Assembly: GCF_003369835.1 (NCBI RefSeq)
Contig: NZ_QPMJ01000005.1
Location: forward strand, 81,232-145,231
DNA from: Halorussus rarus
GTDB lineage: Archaea; Halobacteriota; Halobacteria; Halobacteriales; Haladaptataceae
Reading direction: 5' to 3'
DNA: 64,000 bases
Position 1 is the first letter of the stretch. The number at the start of each line of letters is the position of its first letter. Shown one piece after another: positions 16,539 through 25,006 of this stretch. The notes beneath the pieces were generated by a model. It was given only the letters and a program-made list of their open reading frames with translations. It did no database searches and had not been told where the DNA came from. A program made the position numbers and the translations under genes.

Positions 16539-17238
16539 TGCCGACGACCCCATCGCGGCCGCCCGCGCGGACGGCCGGACGACGCTGACCGAGGCCGAGG
16601 CGAAGTCGCTGCTCGCCGGCGCGGGCGTCGAGACCCCGGCGTTCCGAGTTGCGACGGACGCCGACGAGGCGGCCGACGCGGCCGCGGACCTCGGCCTCCC
16701 GGTCGTGGTCAAGGTCTCGTCGCCCGCGGTCACCCACAAGAGCGAGTGGGCCGACGGCGCGGGCGTGGCGGTCGGCCTCGACTCCCGGGAGGCGGTCCGG
16801 GAGGCCGCCGACCGCATCTTCGCGGCGGCCGACGAACGGGAGATTGACGCCGACGTGCTCGTCGAGGAGGCCCGCGACGTTGAGGCGGGGACGGAGGTCA
16901 TCGTCGGCGGCCTTCGGGACCCCTCGTTCGGTCCGGTCGTCCTCACCGGCCTCGGCGGCGTGTTCACCGAGGTGTACGAGGACACCAGCCACCGCATCGC
17001 GCCCGTCGACCGGGCCGAGGCGCGCGAGGCCGTCGAGGAACTGACCGCGGCCCGCCTCCTTGAGGGGTTCCGTGGCCGCGAGCCCGCCGACGTCGACGCG
17101 CTGGCGGACGTCGTCGTAGCGGTCGGCGACCTCGTGGTCGAGCACGAAGCCATCGCGGAGGTCGACGTCAACCCCGTGCTGGCGACCGGCGACGGCGCCG
17201 TCGCGCTGGACGCGCTGGTCGTCCTGGAGGGCGAGTGA
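16531..17238 (+). CDS. acdB: ADP-forming acyl-CoA synthetase, beta subunit (ATP-grasp)
   Basis: A 235-residue ATP-grasp subunit partnering the preceding alpha subunit. It shows the start LTEAEAKSLLAGAGV, the lysine-containing VVVKVSSPAVTHKSEW, the phosphate-binding 'VIVGGLRDPSFGPVVLTGLGG', and the metal-binding EVDVNPVL near the end. Many haloarchaea carry alpha and beta fused as one ~700-residue chain; here they are split as in Pyrococcus. It overlaps acdA by 8 bp and the next gene's ATG overlaps its TGA, so translation is coupled. Confidence 0.9.
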   Translation: MSDADDPIAAARADGRTTLTEAEAKSLLAGAGVETPAFRVATDADEAADAAADLGLPVVVKVSSPAVTHKSEWADGAGVAVGLDSREAVREAADRIFAAADEREIDADVLVEEARDVEAGTEVIVGGLRDPSFGPVVLTGLGGVFTEVYEDTSHRIAPVDRAEAREAVEELTAARLLEGFRGREPADVDALADVVVAVGDLVVEHEAIAEVDVNPVLATGDGAVALDALVVLEGE

Positions 17239-17639
17239 TGTACGAGCGCGTTTGGACCGTCCGGTTCTCGGACACCGACCCGTTCGGCATCGCCCACTAC
17301 CCGCGCATCGTCGACGCCGTCCACGAGACCTCCGACATGTTCATGGAGGAGATCGGCTTCCCGTTCTGGGAGATCTCCCAGGAGCACGGGTACGGGCTCC
17401 CGCTCGTGAAGATGGACTTCGAGTTCGAGAACCCGGTCGAGGCCGGCGACGAGGTGACGGTCGGGCTGACGCCGGATCCGGGCGGCCGGAGCGTCCGGTT
17501 CGACTACGAGGCCCGCTGCGACGGCGAGGTCGCGTTCTCGGGGTACGAGCAGCGGGTCTGCGCCCGCACGGGCGGAGAGGGCGCCATCGAACTCCCCGAC
17601 GACCTCCGGGCGGCGATGGAGCCGTACGTCGAGGAGTGA
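17238..17639 (+). CDS. Hotdog-fold acyl-CoA thioesterase (4-hydroxybenzoyl-CoA thioesterase family)
   Basis: A 133-residue hotdog protein. The N-terminal signature VRFSDTDPFGIAHYPRIVD matches the 4HBT active-site helix region, with the catalytic Asp in DTDPFG. It would hydrolyse an aryl- or acyl-CoA. The start ATG overlaps the acdB stop (TGATG), so it is co-translated with a CoA synthetase. A synthetase with a thioesterase is futile unless the CoA ester is changed in between. With gentisate dioxygenase 0.4 kb downstream, a gentisyl-CoA (2,5-dihydroxybenzoyl-CoA) thioesterase is the attractive reading, as an inference. Confidence 0.85.
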   Translation: MYERVWTVRFSDTDPFGIAHYPRIVDAVHETSDMFMEEIGFPFWEISQEHGYGLPLVKMDFEFENPVEAGDEVTVGLTPDPGGRSVRFDYEARCDGEVAFSGYEQRVCARTGGEGAIELPDDLRAAMEPYVEE

Positions 17640-17733
17640 CGCCCGATTCCGGGCGGTGAACGCCGATTCTCGACCTCGGACGCCCGCCGCGGGGGTCGAT
17701 ACGCTTTTGGGGATTCCATCGCCATGTACTGAC

Positions 17734-17904
17734 ATGGCCGAGTTCGAGAACCCCTACGCCGAGGAGAGTCCGTTCGTCGAGGCGCACTTCGACTGCCTGG
17801 ACTGCGGCGGGAAGCTCTGGGAGTACGCCATCCAGCGACAGATGGTCTGCGAGGACTGCCGGGCGGTCTTCACCTCCGCCGAGATTTTCGACGCTCAGGC
17901 GTAG
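17734..17904 (+). CDS. Small two-CxxC zinc-ribbon protein
   Basis: A 56-residue acidic protein with a CLDC at about 22-25 and a CEDC at about 40-43, a zinc-ribbon pair separated by 14 residues. Haloarchaea have many such small zinc-finger proteins, mostly of unknown function, often regulators or complex stabilisers. The frame is well supported by acidic composition and a clean ATG. It sits between the acd-thioesterase operon and gentisate dioxygenase in the same direction. Confidence 0.7.
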   Translation: MAEFENPYAEESPFVEAHFDCLDCGGKLWEYAIQRQMVCEDCRAVFTSAEIFDAQA

Positions 17905-18013
17905 CGCTCCCCGCGATGTGACCGTCGACTGAGAAGTTGCGCGGCGCCCGAGCGTCGACGGCCGGGTTCGGCCGTCCAGTACACTTATGCCGAATCTGTG
18001 CCACTAGCTACCT

Positions 18014-19120
18014 ATGGCGCAGCAAGAGCCAGACGACCAGGAGTCACAGGACCCCGAGGACCTCCTCGAACTGAGCGACGACACGCGGGGGCTCCTCGAG
18101 CGGAACAGCCTCCGGCCGCTCTGGGAGGTCGAGGACGACATGGGCCACGTCTACGACGACCTCGAGGCGGACATCTGGAAGTGGGAGGACATCCAGGCCG
18201 CCATCGACGGCATCGAGGACGACGTCCCCATCGCCGACCTGCCGCCGGGGTTCCAGCGCCGGGTCGCGGTCCCAATCAACACCGCGCTGGGCAACGCCGT
18301 CTCGAACACCATCTACGTCGGCGTCCAGACGGTCTCGCCGGGCGAGACCGCGCCCTCGCACCGCCACGGCGCCAACGCCCTGCGGTTCACCATCGACGGC
18401 CACGAGGACATGAAGACCGTCGTCGCGGGCGAGGAGTTCCCGATGAAGGACAACGACCTCGTCACCACGCCCCAGTGGGAGTGGCACGACCACGTCAACG
18501 ACTCCGACGAGACCGCCGCCTGGCTCGACGTGCTGGACCTCCCGCTCGTGCTCGACTCGCTGAACGCCCGCAATACCTTCGAGAACCACGAACTCGAGCG
18601 CCAGCCCGTCACGAAGACCCAGGGCTACTGGGACTCCCAGTACGGCCGCGCGCGCGACGCCGACGATGCGAAGCAGGACGGCATCCCGGGCCCGTTCGAG
18701 GGCATCCGGGAGGCGACGCCGCCGTACCGGTTCCGGTGGGAGGACACCCTGGAGACGCTCCGCCAGCGCGCCGACAACGACAACCCCGACCCCCACGACG
18801 GCTACAGCCTCTCGTACGTCAACCCGGCGGCCGGGAAGCCGCCGCTGTTCCCCACGATGTCGTTCCGGGCCCAGCTCCTCCAGGAGGCGACCGACCCGCA
18901 CTTCCACAACGCGGTGGAGGTGTACTTCGTCATCGAGGGCGAGGGCGCGACCCACGTCGACGACGAGGCCCTGGAGTGGAGCCAGTGGGACATCTTCGTG
19001 GTGCCGCCGGACGCGACCCACCACCACGAGCCCGACGACGAGGCCATCCTGCTCGGCATGACTGACCGGCCGGTGTTCGAGGCGTTCAACTTCTACGCCG
19101 AGGCCGAGCCGTCGTCGTAA
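18014..19120 (+). CDS. gdoA: Gentisate 1,2-dioxygenase (bicupin)
   Basis: A 368-residue cytosolic Fe(II) enzyme that opens gentisate (2,5-dihydroxybenzoate) to maleylpyruvate. Two cupin domains are visible. The N-terminal one carries the iron ligands in APSHRHGANALRF and WEWHDHVN. The C-terminal one keeps DPHFHNAVEVYFVIEGEG but is typically the non-catalytic half. Length and motif order match family members of about 350-380 residues. It lies downstream of the CoA synthetase/thioesterase operon and upstream of the Liv transporter, so the region appears dedicated to a gentisate-yielding aromatic acid. Confidence 0.92.
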   Translation: MAQQEPDDQESQDPEDLLELSDDTRGLLERNSLRPLWEVEDDMGHVYDDLEADIWKWEDIQAAIDGIEDDVPIADLPPGFQRRVAVPINTALGNAVSNTIYVGVQTVSPGETAPSHRHGANALRFTIDGHEDMKTVVAGEEFPMKDNDLVTTPQWEWHDHVNDSDETAAWLDVLDLPLVLDSLNARNTFENHELERQPVTKTQGYWDSQYGRARDADDAKQDGIPGPFEGIREATPPYRFRWEDTLETLRQRADNDNPDPHDGYSLSYVNPAAGKPPLFPTMSFRAQLLQEATDPHFHNAVEVYFVIEGEGATHVDDEALEWSQWDIFVVPPDATHHHEPDDEAILLGMTDRPVFEAFNFYAEAEPSS

Positions 19121-19262
19121 TCGCCGGGGGAGCGCGCCGATAGAATTGCGGATCGCCTCGACCGCTCCGTCTTCGACATCGATACTGGTTTCGCGGGCGA
19201 CCCGTCCGGGTAGGGCGTTCGATGATTCCCCGACGCGACGGGCCGTCGTGCGTCGGATTTAA

Positions 19263-19278
19263 TGTAACAAAAATTACA
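19263..19278. promoter_or_regulatory. Inverted repeat TGTAA-N6-TTACA, candidate operator
   Basis: TGTAACAAAAATTACA is a perfect 5-6-5 inverted repeat. It ends about 9 nt before the TATA-like CATTTATCATGG (19287-19298) of the livK gene, where an activator or repressor would act. Confidence 0.5.
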
Positions 19279-19286
19279 ACTACCGC

Positions 19287-19298
19287 ATCATTTATCAT
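19287..19298 (+). promoter_or_regulatory. TATA box of the livK operon
   Basis: CATTTATCATGG is centred about 33 nt before the ATG at 19326, consistent with an archaeal promoter. The preceding inverted repeat supports regulated expression. Confidence 0.5.
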
Positions 19299-19325
19299 GG
19301 ACGTGCAACTGTAAACGTGTAGAAC

Positions 19326-20585
19326 ATGGTGGACAGTAACAGTTCCCACAATAGACGCACGTATCTCAAGACAGTCGGCGCGCTCGGGGCGGTCGGAACG
19401 ACGGGGCTCGCGGGATGCACCCGGCTCGGCATGGGCGGCGGGGGCGGCGGGGATTCGACGATCACCGTCGCAGCAACCGTCCCCGAGTCGGGGCGGTTCT
19501 CGTCGCTCGGGACGGACGTCAAGCGCGGCTACGAGCTCGGTGTCAGCAAGATGAACGAACAGCTCGACCAGGAGGTCGAGCTCCTCATCCAGGACGACGA
19601 GAGCAGCGCGGACGTCGTCCGGCAGAACCTCCAGCAGATGGTCAGCAACAACGACGTCGACATGATCTGGGGGAGCTTCTCCAGTCTGCTGGTGACCGCC
19701 GGGAGCGCGTTCGCCGAGAACAACGACCTGCCGTTCCTCGGGGCGTTCTTCGCCTACGAACAGCCCCACCGCAACGAGGGCTACGAGTGGACTTACTCGC
19801 CGTTCCCGAAGTCCCGCGACGTCGCCCGCTCGACGAAGGGGCTGCTCGAGCTGATCCCGGAGGGCGAGCGCCCGACGAACGTCGGCATCTGGGAGCCCAA
19901 CACCGGCTGGGGCAGCGAGCAGGCCGACGCCTGGGAGGAGACGCTGAGCGGCGCCGGCTACGACATCGTGCTGCGCGAGACGTTCCAGATCGGCTCCGAG
20001 GACTTCTCGACGCTCATCTCCCAGTCCGACAGCGCCGACGTGGAGATCCTGCTGTCGAACCCCTCGCCCCCGGGCGGCATCACGTCGGTCAACCAGATGC
20101 AGTCCAACAACTGGACCCCGAAGGTGCTGAAGTACGTCCGCGGGGCCGACCCCAGCGCCTGGTGGTCCGCGCTCGGCGAGAAGGGCGCCTACGCCTGCAT
20201 GTGTCCCGGGTGGGTGCCCGGGCTCACCGGCGGCGGCAACGACCAGATGCGGTCGGCCTACGAGGAGGAGTACGGCCTTGACGAGGGTCAGCTCATCAAC
20301 ACCGCTGTCGGCGGCGCCTACAACGTCGCGCAGGTGGCGAGCCAGACCGTCCAGGCCGCCGACTCGACCGACCCGAGCGACCTCCAGAGCGCGCTCCGCT
20401 CCGAGTCGTTCGAGACCGTCATCGGGAGCTTCAGCTTCGAGAACAACGGACTGCCCGCCGAGGGCGAGCTGACCGCGCCGACCGGCCAGTGGTGGAACGG
20501 CAACCAGCACACCGTCTTCCCGGACGTCGACGGCGAGGCCGCGATCGACTTCAAGTACCCCATCCCGGCGTGGGGCGAGCGGTAA
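19326..20585 (+). CDS. livK: LivK-type substrate-binding lipoprotein
   Basis: A 419-residue periplasmic-type binding protein (Peripla_BP_6). The N-terminus has a twin-arginine signal (NRRTYLKTVGALGAVG) and a lipobox LAGC with the anchoring Cys near 38, followed by a Gly linker. Haloarchaea export most such proteins by Tat and anchor them by lipid. The mature part begins TITVAATVPESGRFSSLG, typical for branched-chain amino acid binding proteins, many of which bind aromatic acids. It heads an operon with livH (46 bp) and livM. Next to gentisate dioxygenase, an aromatic ligand is likely but unproven. Confidence 0.92.
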   Translation: MVDSNSSHNRRTYLKTVGALGAVGTTGLAGCTRLGMGGGGGGDSTITVAATVPESGRFSSLGTDVKRGYELGVSKMNEQLDQEVELLIQDDESSADVVRQNLQQMVSNNDVDMIWGSFSSLLVTAGSAFAENNDLPFLGAFFAYEQPHRNEGYEWTYSPFPKSRDVARSTKGLLELIPEGERPTNVGIWEPNTGWGSEQADAWEETLSGAGYDIVLRETFQIGSEDFSTLISQSDSADVEILLSNPSPPGGITSVNQMQSNNWTPKVLKYVRGADPSAWWSALGEKGAYACMCPGWVPGLTGGGNDQMRSAYEEEYGLDEGQLINTAVGGAYNVAQVASQTVQAADSTDPSDLQSALRSESFETVIGSFSFENNGLPAEGELTAPTGQWWNGNQHTVFPDVDGEAAIDFKYPIPAWGER

Positions 20586-20630
20586 TTACTTGTCGCGGCT
20601 CCCCACTACACTCGTATATCCGTTTCACAC

Positions 20631-21512
20631 ATGGTAGCAACTGACCTCGTGTTCGAGTCGCTGTTAAACGGGCTCCTGCTCGGCGGAATCTACGCCGTCG
20701 CGGCGCTCGGTCTCTCGCTCGTGTTCGGCATCATGGACATCGTCAACCTCGCCCACGGGCACATGCTCATGGTCGGCGCCTACGTCTCCATCCTGCTGTT
20801 CACGGCCACCGGCATCACGCCGCTGGTCGGGATGGTGCTGGCCGCGGTCGTGCTGTTCGGCTTCGGCATGCTGCTCCAGCGGTTCGTCCTCAAGAACGTC
20901 GTCGGCGAGGGCATCGAACAGCCGATCATCGTGCTGTTCGGGCTCGCGCTCGTGTTACAGAGCCTCGGCCGCATCGTGCTCGGTAGCGACGCCCAGGCGG
21001 CCGACATCGGCATCCCCGGCGACGCCATCGCGATCGGATCGGCGACGCTGTCGTTCCCGCGGATGGTCACGTTCGTCGTCGCGCTCGTGCTCATCCTCGG
21101 GACCTGGGCGTTCCTGAAGTACACCACGACCGGGCTGGCCATCCGGGCGACCGCCCAGAGCACCTCGGCGGCCCAGTACATGGGCATCGACACCGACAAC
21201 ATCTACGTGCTCACGCTGGGCATCGGGACGGCGCTGGCCGGCGCGGCCGGCGCGCTGCTCTCGATGCTGTTCCCCATCACGCCGTTCGTCGGCTGGTCGT
21301 ACCTGCTGAAGGCGTTCGCGGTCGTCGTACTGGGCGGCGTCGGGAGCGTCGCGGGCACGCTCGTCGGCGGGCTCATCCTCGGGGTCTCCGAGAACGTCGG
21401 CGTGCTCTGGCTGGGCGGCGGCTTCCGCGACATCATCAGCTTCAGCATCTTCCTGGGCGTGCTGCTGATTCGGCCCCAGGGCCTGTTCGGCAACTCCGGA
21501 GGTGGCGAGTGA
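20631..21512 (+). CDS. livH: LivH-type ABC permease
   Basis: A 293-residue integral membrane permease with about eight helices. It shows the LivH hallmarks 'NGLLLGGIYAVAALGLSLVFGIMDIVNLAHGHMLM' near the start (written here from two adjacent segments), RATAQSTSAAQYMGID at the coupling loop, and FLGVLLIRPQGLFG at the end. It forms the membrane channel with LivM. Its stop overlaps the livM start (TGATG), so the two are translationally coupled. Confidence 0.92.
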   Translation: MVATDLVFESLLNGLLLGGIYAVAALGLSLVFGIMDIVNLAHGHMLMVGAYVSILLFTATGITPLVGMVLAAVVLFGFGMLLQRFVLKNVVGEGIEQPIIVLFGLALVLQSLGRIVLGSDAQAADIGIPGDAIAIGSATLSFPRMVTFVVALVLILGTWAFLKYTTTGLAIRATAQSTSAAQYMGIDTDNIYVLTLGIGTALAGAAGALLSMLFPITPFVGWSYLLKAFAVVVLGGVGSVAGTLVGGLILGVSENVGVLWLGGGFRDIISFSIFLGVLLIRPQGLFGNSGGGE

Positions 21513-22561
21513 TGTCGGAGGTCGAGGACATCTTCACCTCCCGGCGCCGGATGGCGGTGGCGGCCGTCGTCGTGCTGTACCTGCTGGCCGTCCCGTTCAT
21601 CACCACCGCCTACGTCACCGAGATCTTCTTCACCGGGCTGGTGTTCGTGATGCTGGGCGTCTCGTGGAACCTGCTCGCGGGCTACGCGGGGCAGGTGTCG
21701 CTCGGTCACGCCGCCTTCTTCGGCGTCGGCGCGTTCGTCGCGGCGTGGGTGACGACGCCGGCCCGGGCGAACCTCCCCGAGGCGCTCTCGCTGCCGGGTG
21801 CCCCCGCGATAGTCACGGTGCTGTTCGCGCTGGTCGTCGGGACTGCGGTAGCCGCGCTGCTCGCCGCCGTCACCGGGCCGATAATGTTCCGGCTGACGGG
21901 CCACTACTTCGCCATCGGCACGCTGGCGCTGGCCTCCATCATCCAGCTGGTGATGCTCGACCAGCGCCAACTGACCGGCGGCTCGACCGGCTACTACGTC
22001 AACGAGTACCTCGGGGACGCCGGCATGTTCCTCCTGACGCTGGCCGCGACGCTCGGGATGGTGGCGGTCGTCTACCGCATCGTCGACAGCCGGTCCGGAC
22101 TCGGGATGCGGGCCATCCACGACGACGAGGAGGCCGCCAGCAGCCTCGGCGTCAACCCCCTGAAGTACAAGCTGTACGCCTTCGTGATCTCGTCGGGGAT
22201 GGCCGGCCTCGCGGGCTCGCTCTACTCCCAGTTCACGCTGTACGTCAACCCCGACGCGACGCTCAACGTCGTCTGGATGGTCGACACGCTGGTCGTCGTC
22301 ATCCTCGGCGGGATGGGGACGGTGCTCGGGCCGCTGTTCGGCGCCGGCCTGTTCGTGGGGCTCGACACGCTGCTCCGGTCGTTCGCGGGCGAGTTCGCGA
22401 CGACCATCGAGGGCGCGCTCATCATCCTGTTCATGCTGTTCGCCCCGCAGGGCGTCTATGGGTACTTCACCGAGCGGTACGGCGACGAGGAGGAGCCGCC
22501 GGCCGCGACCGACCCCGAGGCGGCGAGCCTCGACGGCTCGACGCCCGAGCACAACGAGTAG
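21512..22561 (+). CDS. livM: LivM-type ABC permease
   Basis: A 349-residue permease. The LivM signature LGVSWNLLAGYAGQVSLGHA appears near residue 50, the coupling loop is MRAIHDDEEAASSLGVN, and the end is LFMLFAPQGVYGYF followed by an acidic tail. About nine to ten helices. I use ATG 21512, which overlaps the livH stop; the GTG one codon upstream is in frame but less usual. It pairs with LivH and is served by LivF (convergent, 88 bp away) and probably the remote LivG. Confidence 0.92.
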   Translation: MSEVEDIFTSRRRMAVAAVVVLYLLAVPFITTAYVTEIFFTGLVFVMLGVSWNLLAGYAGQVSLGHAAFFGVGAFVAAWVTTPARANLPEALSLPGAPAIVTVLFALVVGTAVAALLAAVTGPIMFRLTGHYFAIGTLALASIIQLVMLDQRQLTGGSTGYYVNEYLGDAGMFLLTLAATLGMVAVVYRIVDSRSGLGMRAIHDDEEAASSLGVNPLKYKLYAFVISSGMAGLAGSLYSQFTLYVNPDATLNVVWMVDTLVVVILGGMGTVLGPLFGAGLFVGLDTLLRSFAGEFATTIEGALIILFMLFAPQGVYGYFTERYGDEEEPPAATDPEAASLDGSTPEHNE

Positions 22562-22649
22562 CGCCGTTCCGCTCTCTTCTCCGAGCGCCCAATCCGCGAC
22601 AGTCTTCCGTTCCCGGGCTCGATTGACGAAGGTCTTCCTCCCCGACTCC

Positions 22650-23354
22650 TCAGCCGCCCAGGTACGAGGCCGCCACGCGCTCGTCGTCGGCCAGTTCCTC
22701 GGCGGTGCCCGACAGCGAGATGCGGCCCGACTCGAGGACGTACCCCCTGTCGGCGATCCGGAGCGCGTGGTTGACGTCCTGCTCGACCAGCAGCACGGTG
22801 GTCCCCTCCTCGTTGATGCGCTGGATGGCGTCGAACACGTCCTCGACCAGCACCGGCGCGAGCCCGAGGCTGGCCTCGTCGAGCAGCAGCAGGTCGGGGT
22901 CGCTCATCAGCCCGCGCCCGATGGCGAGCATCTGCTGTTCCCCGCCCGACAGGGTGCCGGCCTGCTGGCCGGTCCGCTCCTCGAGTCGGGGGAAGATGTC
23001 GAAGATCCGGTCCATCCGCTCGCTCATCCCGGTCCGGTTGGCGTACGCGCCCAGCCGCAGGTTCTCCTTGACCGTGCTCTCGCCGAATATCTCCCGGCCC
23101 TCGGGGACGTGGACGATGCCCTTCGGGACGACCTCGTCCTGGTCGAGTTCTCCGATCTCCTCGCCCTCGAATCGGATGCTGCCGCTTGTCGGCGTCAGCG
23201 GGCCGCAGATCGTCTTCAGGATGGTGGTCTTGCCCGCGCCGTTCGCGCCGAGCAGCGCGACCGTCTCGCCCTCTGTGACCGAGAGGCTGGCGTCCCAGAT
23301 GACCTGCACGTTCCCGTACGCCACGTCGATTCCGTCGACTTCGAGTAGTGTCAT
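22650..23354 (-). CDS. livF: LivF-type ABC transporter ATPase
   Basis: A 234-residue ATPase. Walker A is GANGAGKTT (36-44), the signature LSGGEQQMLAIGRGLM, Walker B LLLLDEASLGLAP, and switch His region LLVEQDVNHAL, all typical of LivF. It faces livM tail to tail, so it is on a different transcript from livKHM. With livG at 14247 this completes a five-part HAAT transporter whose genes lie in three transcription units. Confidence 0.92.
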   Translation of the reverse strand: MTLLEVDGIDVAYGNVQVIWDASLSVTEGETVALLGANGAGKTTILKTICGPLTPTSGSIRFEGEEIGELDQDEVVPKGIVHVPEGREIFGESTVKENLRLGAYANRTGMSERMDRIFDIFPRLEERTGQQAGTLSGGEQQMLAIGRGLMSDPDLLLLDEASLGLAPVLVEDVFDAIQRINEEGTTVLLVEQDVNHALRIADRGYVLESGRISLSGTAEELADDERVAASYLGG

Positions 23355-23527
23355 CGGTTATCGCGGAGTACAGACCACTCCGACAAAAGCCTACCCCTGA
23401 TTCGGCGTCGGGCCGGGGAGAGCCGACCCCGAATGGGCGCCCGGACGGACCGGACCCGCGCTCGATCGCCTCTCGGGTCCCGCGCCACGTCGCTACTTGT
23501 TTAACGCCGCTCGCGAAACAGTCGTCC

Positions 23528-24991
23528 ATGCCATCGGGTGACACCGACGACGCCGCGACGGAGCGCGAGCTCCGCGATCTGGTCGACCGCCTGCTGACCC
23601 GGGACGCCGACGCCCACGCCCGGGCCCTCGAGCGCCTCGCCGAGGTCGGCGACGAGCGCGTGATTCCCCACCTGGTCGAGGTCGAGATGATCGACTCCAT
23701 CGCCAACGACTGGTCGGAGTTCGGGTTCCCCGAAGTGCTCCGGGACCGCGCGCCGCCCCGGTACCTCGAACTCCCCGAGGCGTCGTGGCCCGGCGTCGAG
23801 GCGGCGCTGGCGGCGATCGCGGAGCCGAACTTCGACTCGCGGTACGCGTGGGTCGAGTGGGAGACCTGGTACTCGCAGCAGGATAGCGAACCGCTCGCCG
23901 GCTTCGACGACTGGAAGCTCCAGCTCTACCGGTCGTTCCTGCCGCCCGTGGGTCGACTGCTCGACGTCGAACCCCGCGAGTTCGACCTCCAGGACGTCCG
24001 GTGGGGCAACTGCGACTCGTCGTTCCTGGCGGCGCTCAACGGCCCCGACTTCGTCCCCGGCGACGCCGTCGACGCGGCCGGGTCGGGCGGGGAGTCCGAG
24101 CGCTACCTCGAAGCCGACGACCGCGTCTTCGGGTTCGAGTTCGACGGACAGGCCTACGCCGTCCCGCGCTGGGTGCTGTTCCCCCACGAGATGCTGAACG
24201 TCGAACTCGACGGGGTGCAGCTCAGCCTCACCTTCTGCACGCTCTGCAACGCGCCCATCCTCTACGACTGTCGGGTCGGCGACCGCGACCTGACGTTCGG
24301 GAGCACGGGCATGCTGCTGGCGGGCAACAAGGTGATGTTCGACGAGGAGACCGAGAGTCTCTGGAGCCAGCACCGCGGCGTCCCCATCGCCGGCGAGTTC
24401 GCCGAAGAGGACGACCTCCGCCTCGACGTCCTGCCGGTCACCCAGACCGACTGGGCCGAGTGGAAGGACTCGCACCCCGAAACGCTCGCGCTCGACGTCG
24501 ACACCGGGTACGACTACGACTACCGGTTCTACGACGGCAACATCGGATTCTTCCGCCACTACTGGGAGGACGAGAGCGCCGTCCAGCCCGGCGTGGAGGT
24601 CGCGGACGGCGACCTGCCCGAGAAGGAGTCTGTGTACGGCGTCACCGGCGCGGACCCGGACGCGGTCTACGTCTTCCCGGTCGAGACGGTCCGCGAGAAG
24701 GCTCCCGTCGTCGCCGACCTCGACGGCCGCGCAGTCGTCGCGCTGGCCGACGAGACCGACGACGTGGCCGTCTACGAGGCGCCGCCCGCGCCCGTAGAGA
24801 CGGCGGCAGAGGACGGCGGCGACCTCGTCGACGCCGAGGGTCGGCGGTGGACCGTGACCCGCGATGCGCTGGTCGGCGACGACGGCGACGACCGGCTCGA
24901 ACGCGTGGCGGGCCGTCACGGCCTCTGGTTCGCCTTCCGGTCGCAGTACGACGACGCCAGGGTCGTCACCGGCGAAGAATCGGGGGAGTAA
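23528..24991 (+). CDS. DUF3179 domain protein
   Basis: A 487-residue protein. Residues about 15-130 look like a helical HEAT-type region (DLVDRLLTRDADAHARALERL). The DUF3179 core follows, with YAVPRWVLFPHEMLN, LTFCTLCNAPILYD (two Cys in CxxC), FGSTGMLLAGNKVMFD and TESLWSQHRG. DUF3179 proteins are of unknown function, often found near sulfur or redox genes. No signal peptide is evident, so it is probably cytosolic. It is divergent from livF (173 bp). I cannot link it to the transporter functionally. Confidence 0.85.
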   Translation: MPSGDTDDAATERELRDLVDRLLTRDADAHARALERLAEVGDERVIPHLVEVEMIDSIANDWSEFGFPEVLRDRAPPRYLELPEASWPGVEAALAAIAEPNFDSRYAWVEWETWYSQQDSEPLAGFDDWKLQLYRSFLPPVGRLLDVEPREFDLQDVRWGNCDSSFLAALNGPDFVPGDAVDAAGSGGESERYLEADDRVFGFEFDGQAYAVPRWVLFPHEMLNVELDGVQLSLTFCTLCNAPILYDCRVGDRDLTFGSTGMLLAGNKVMFDEETESLWSQHRGVPIAGEFAEEDDLRLDVLPVTQTDWAEWKDSHPETLALDVDTGYDYDYRFYDGNIGFFRHYWEDESAVQPGVEVADGDLPEKESVYGVTGADPDAVYVFPVETVREKAPVVADLDGRAVVALADETDDVAVYEAPPAPVETAAEDGGDLVDAEGRRWTVTRDALVGDDGDDRLERVAGRHGLWFAFRSQYDDARVVTGEESGE

Positions 24992-25006
24992 GCGGCGCGC
25001 GGCCGA

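Noticed and set aside
15174..17735. Minus-strand frame of 853 codons opposite the acd-thioesterase operon
   Set aside because: Antisense shadow; the plus strand encodes three overlapping genes with full family motifs.
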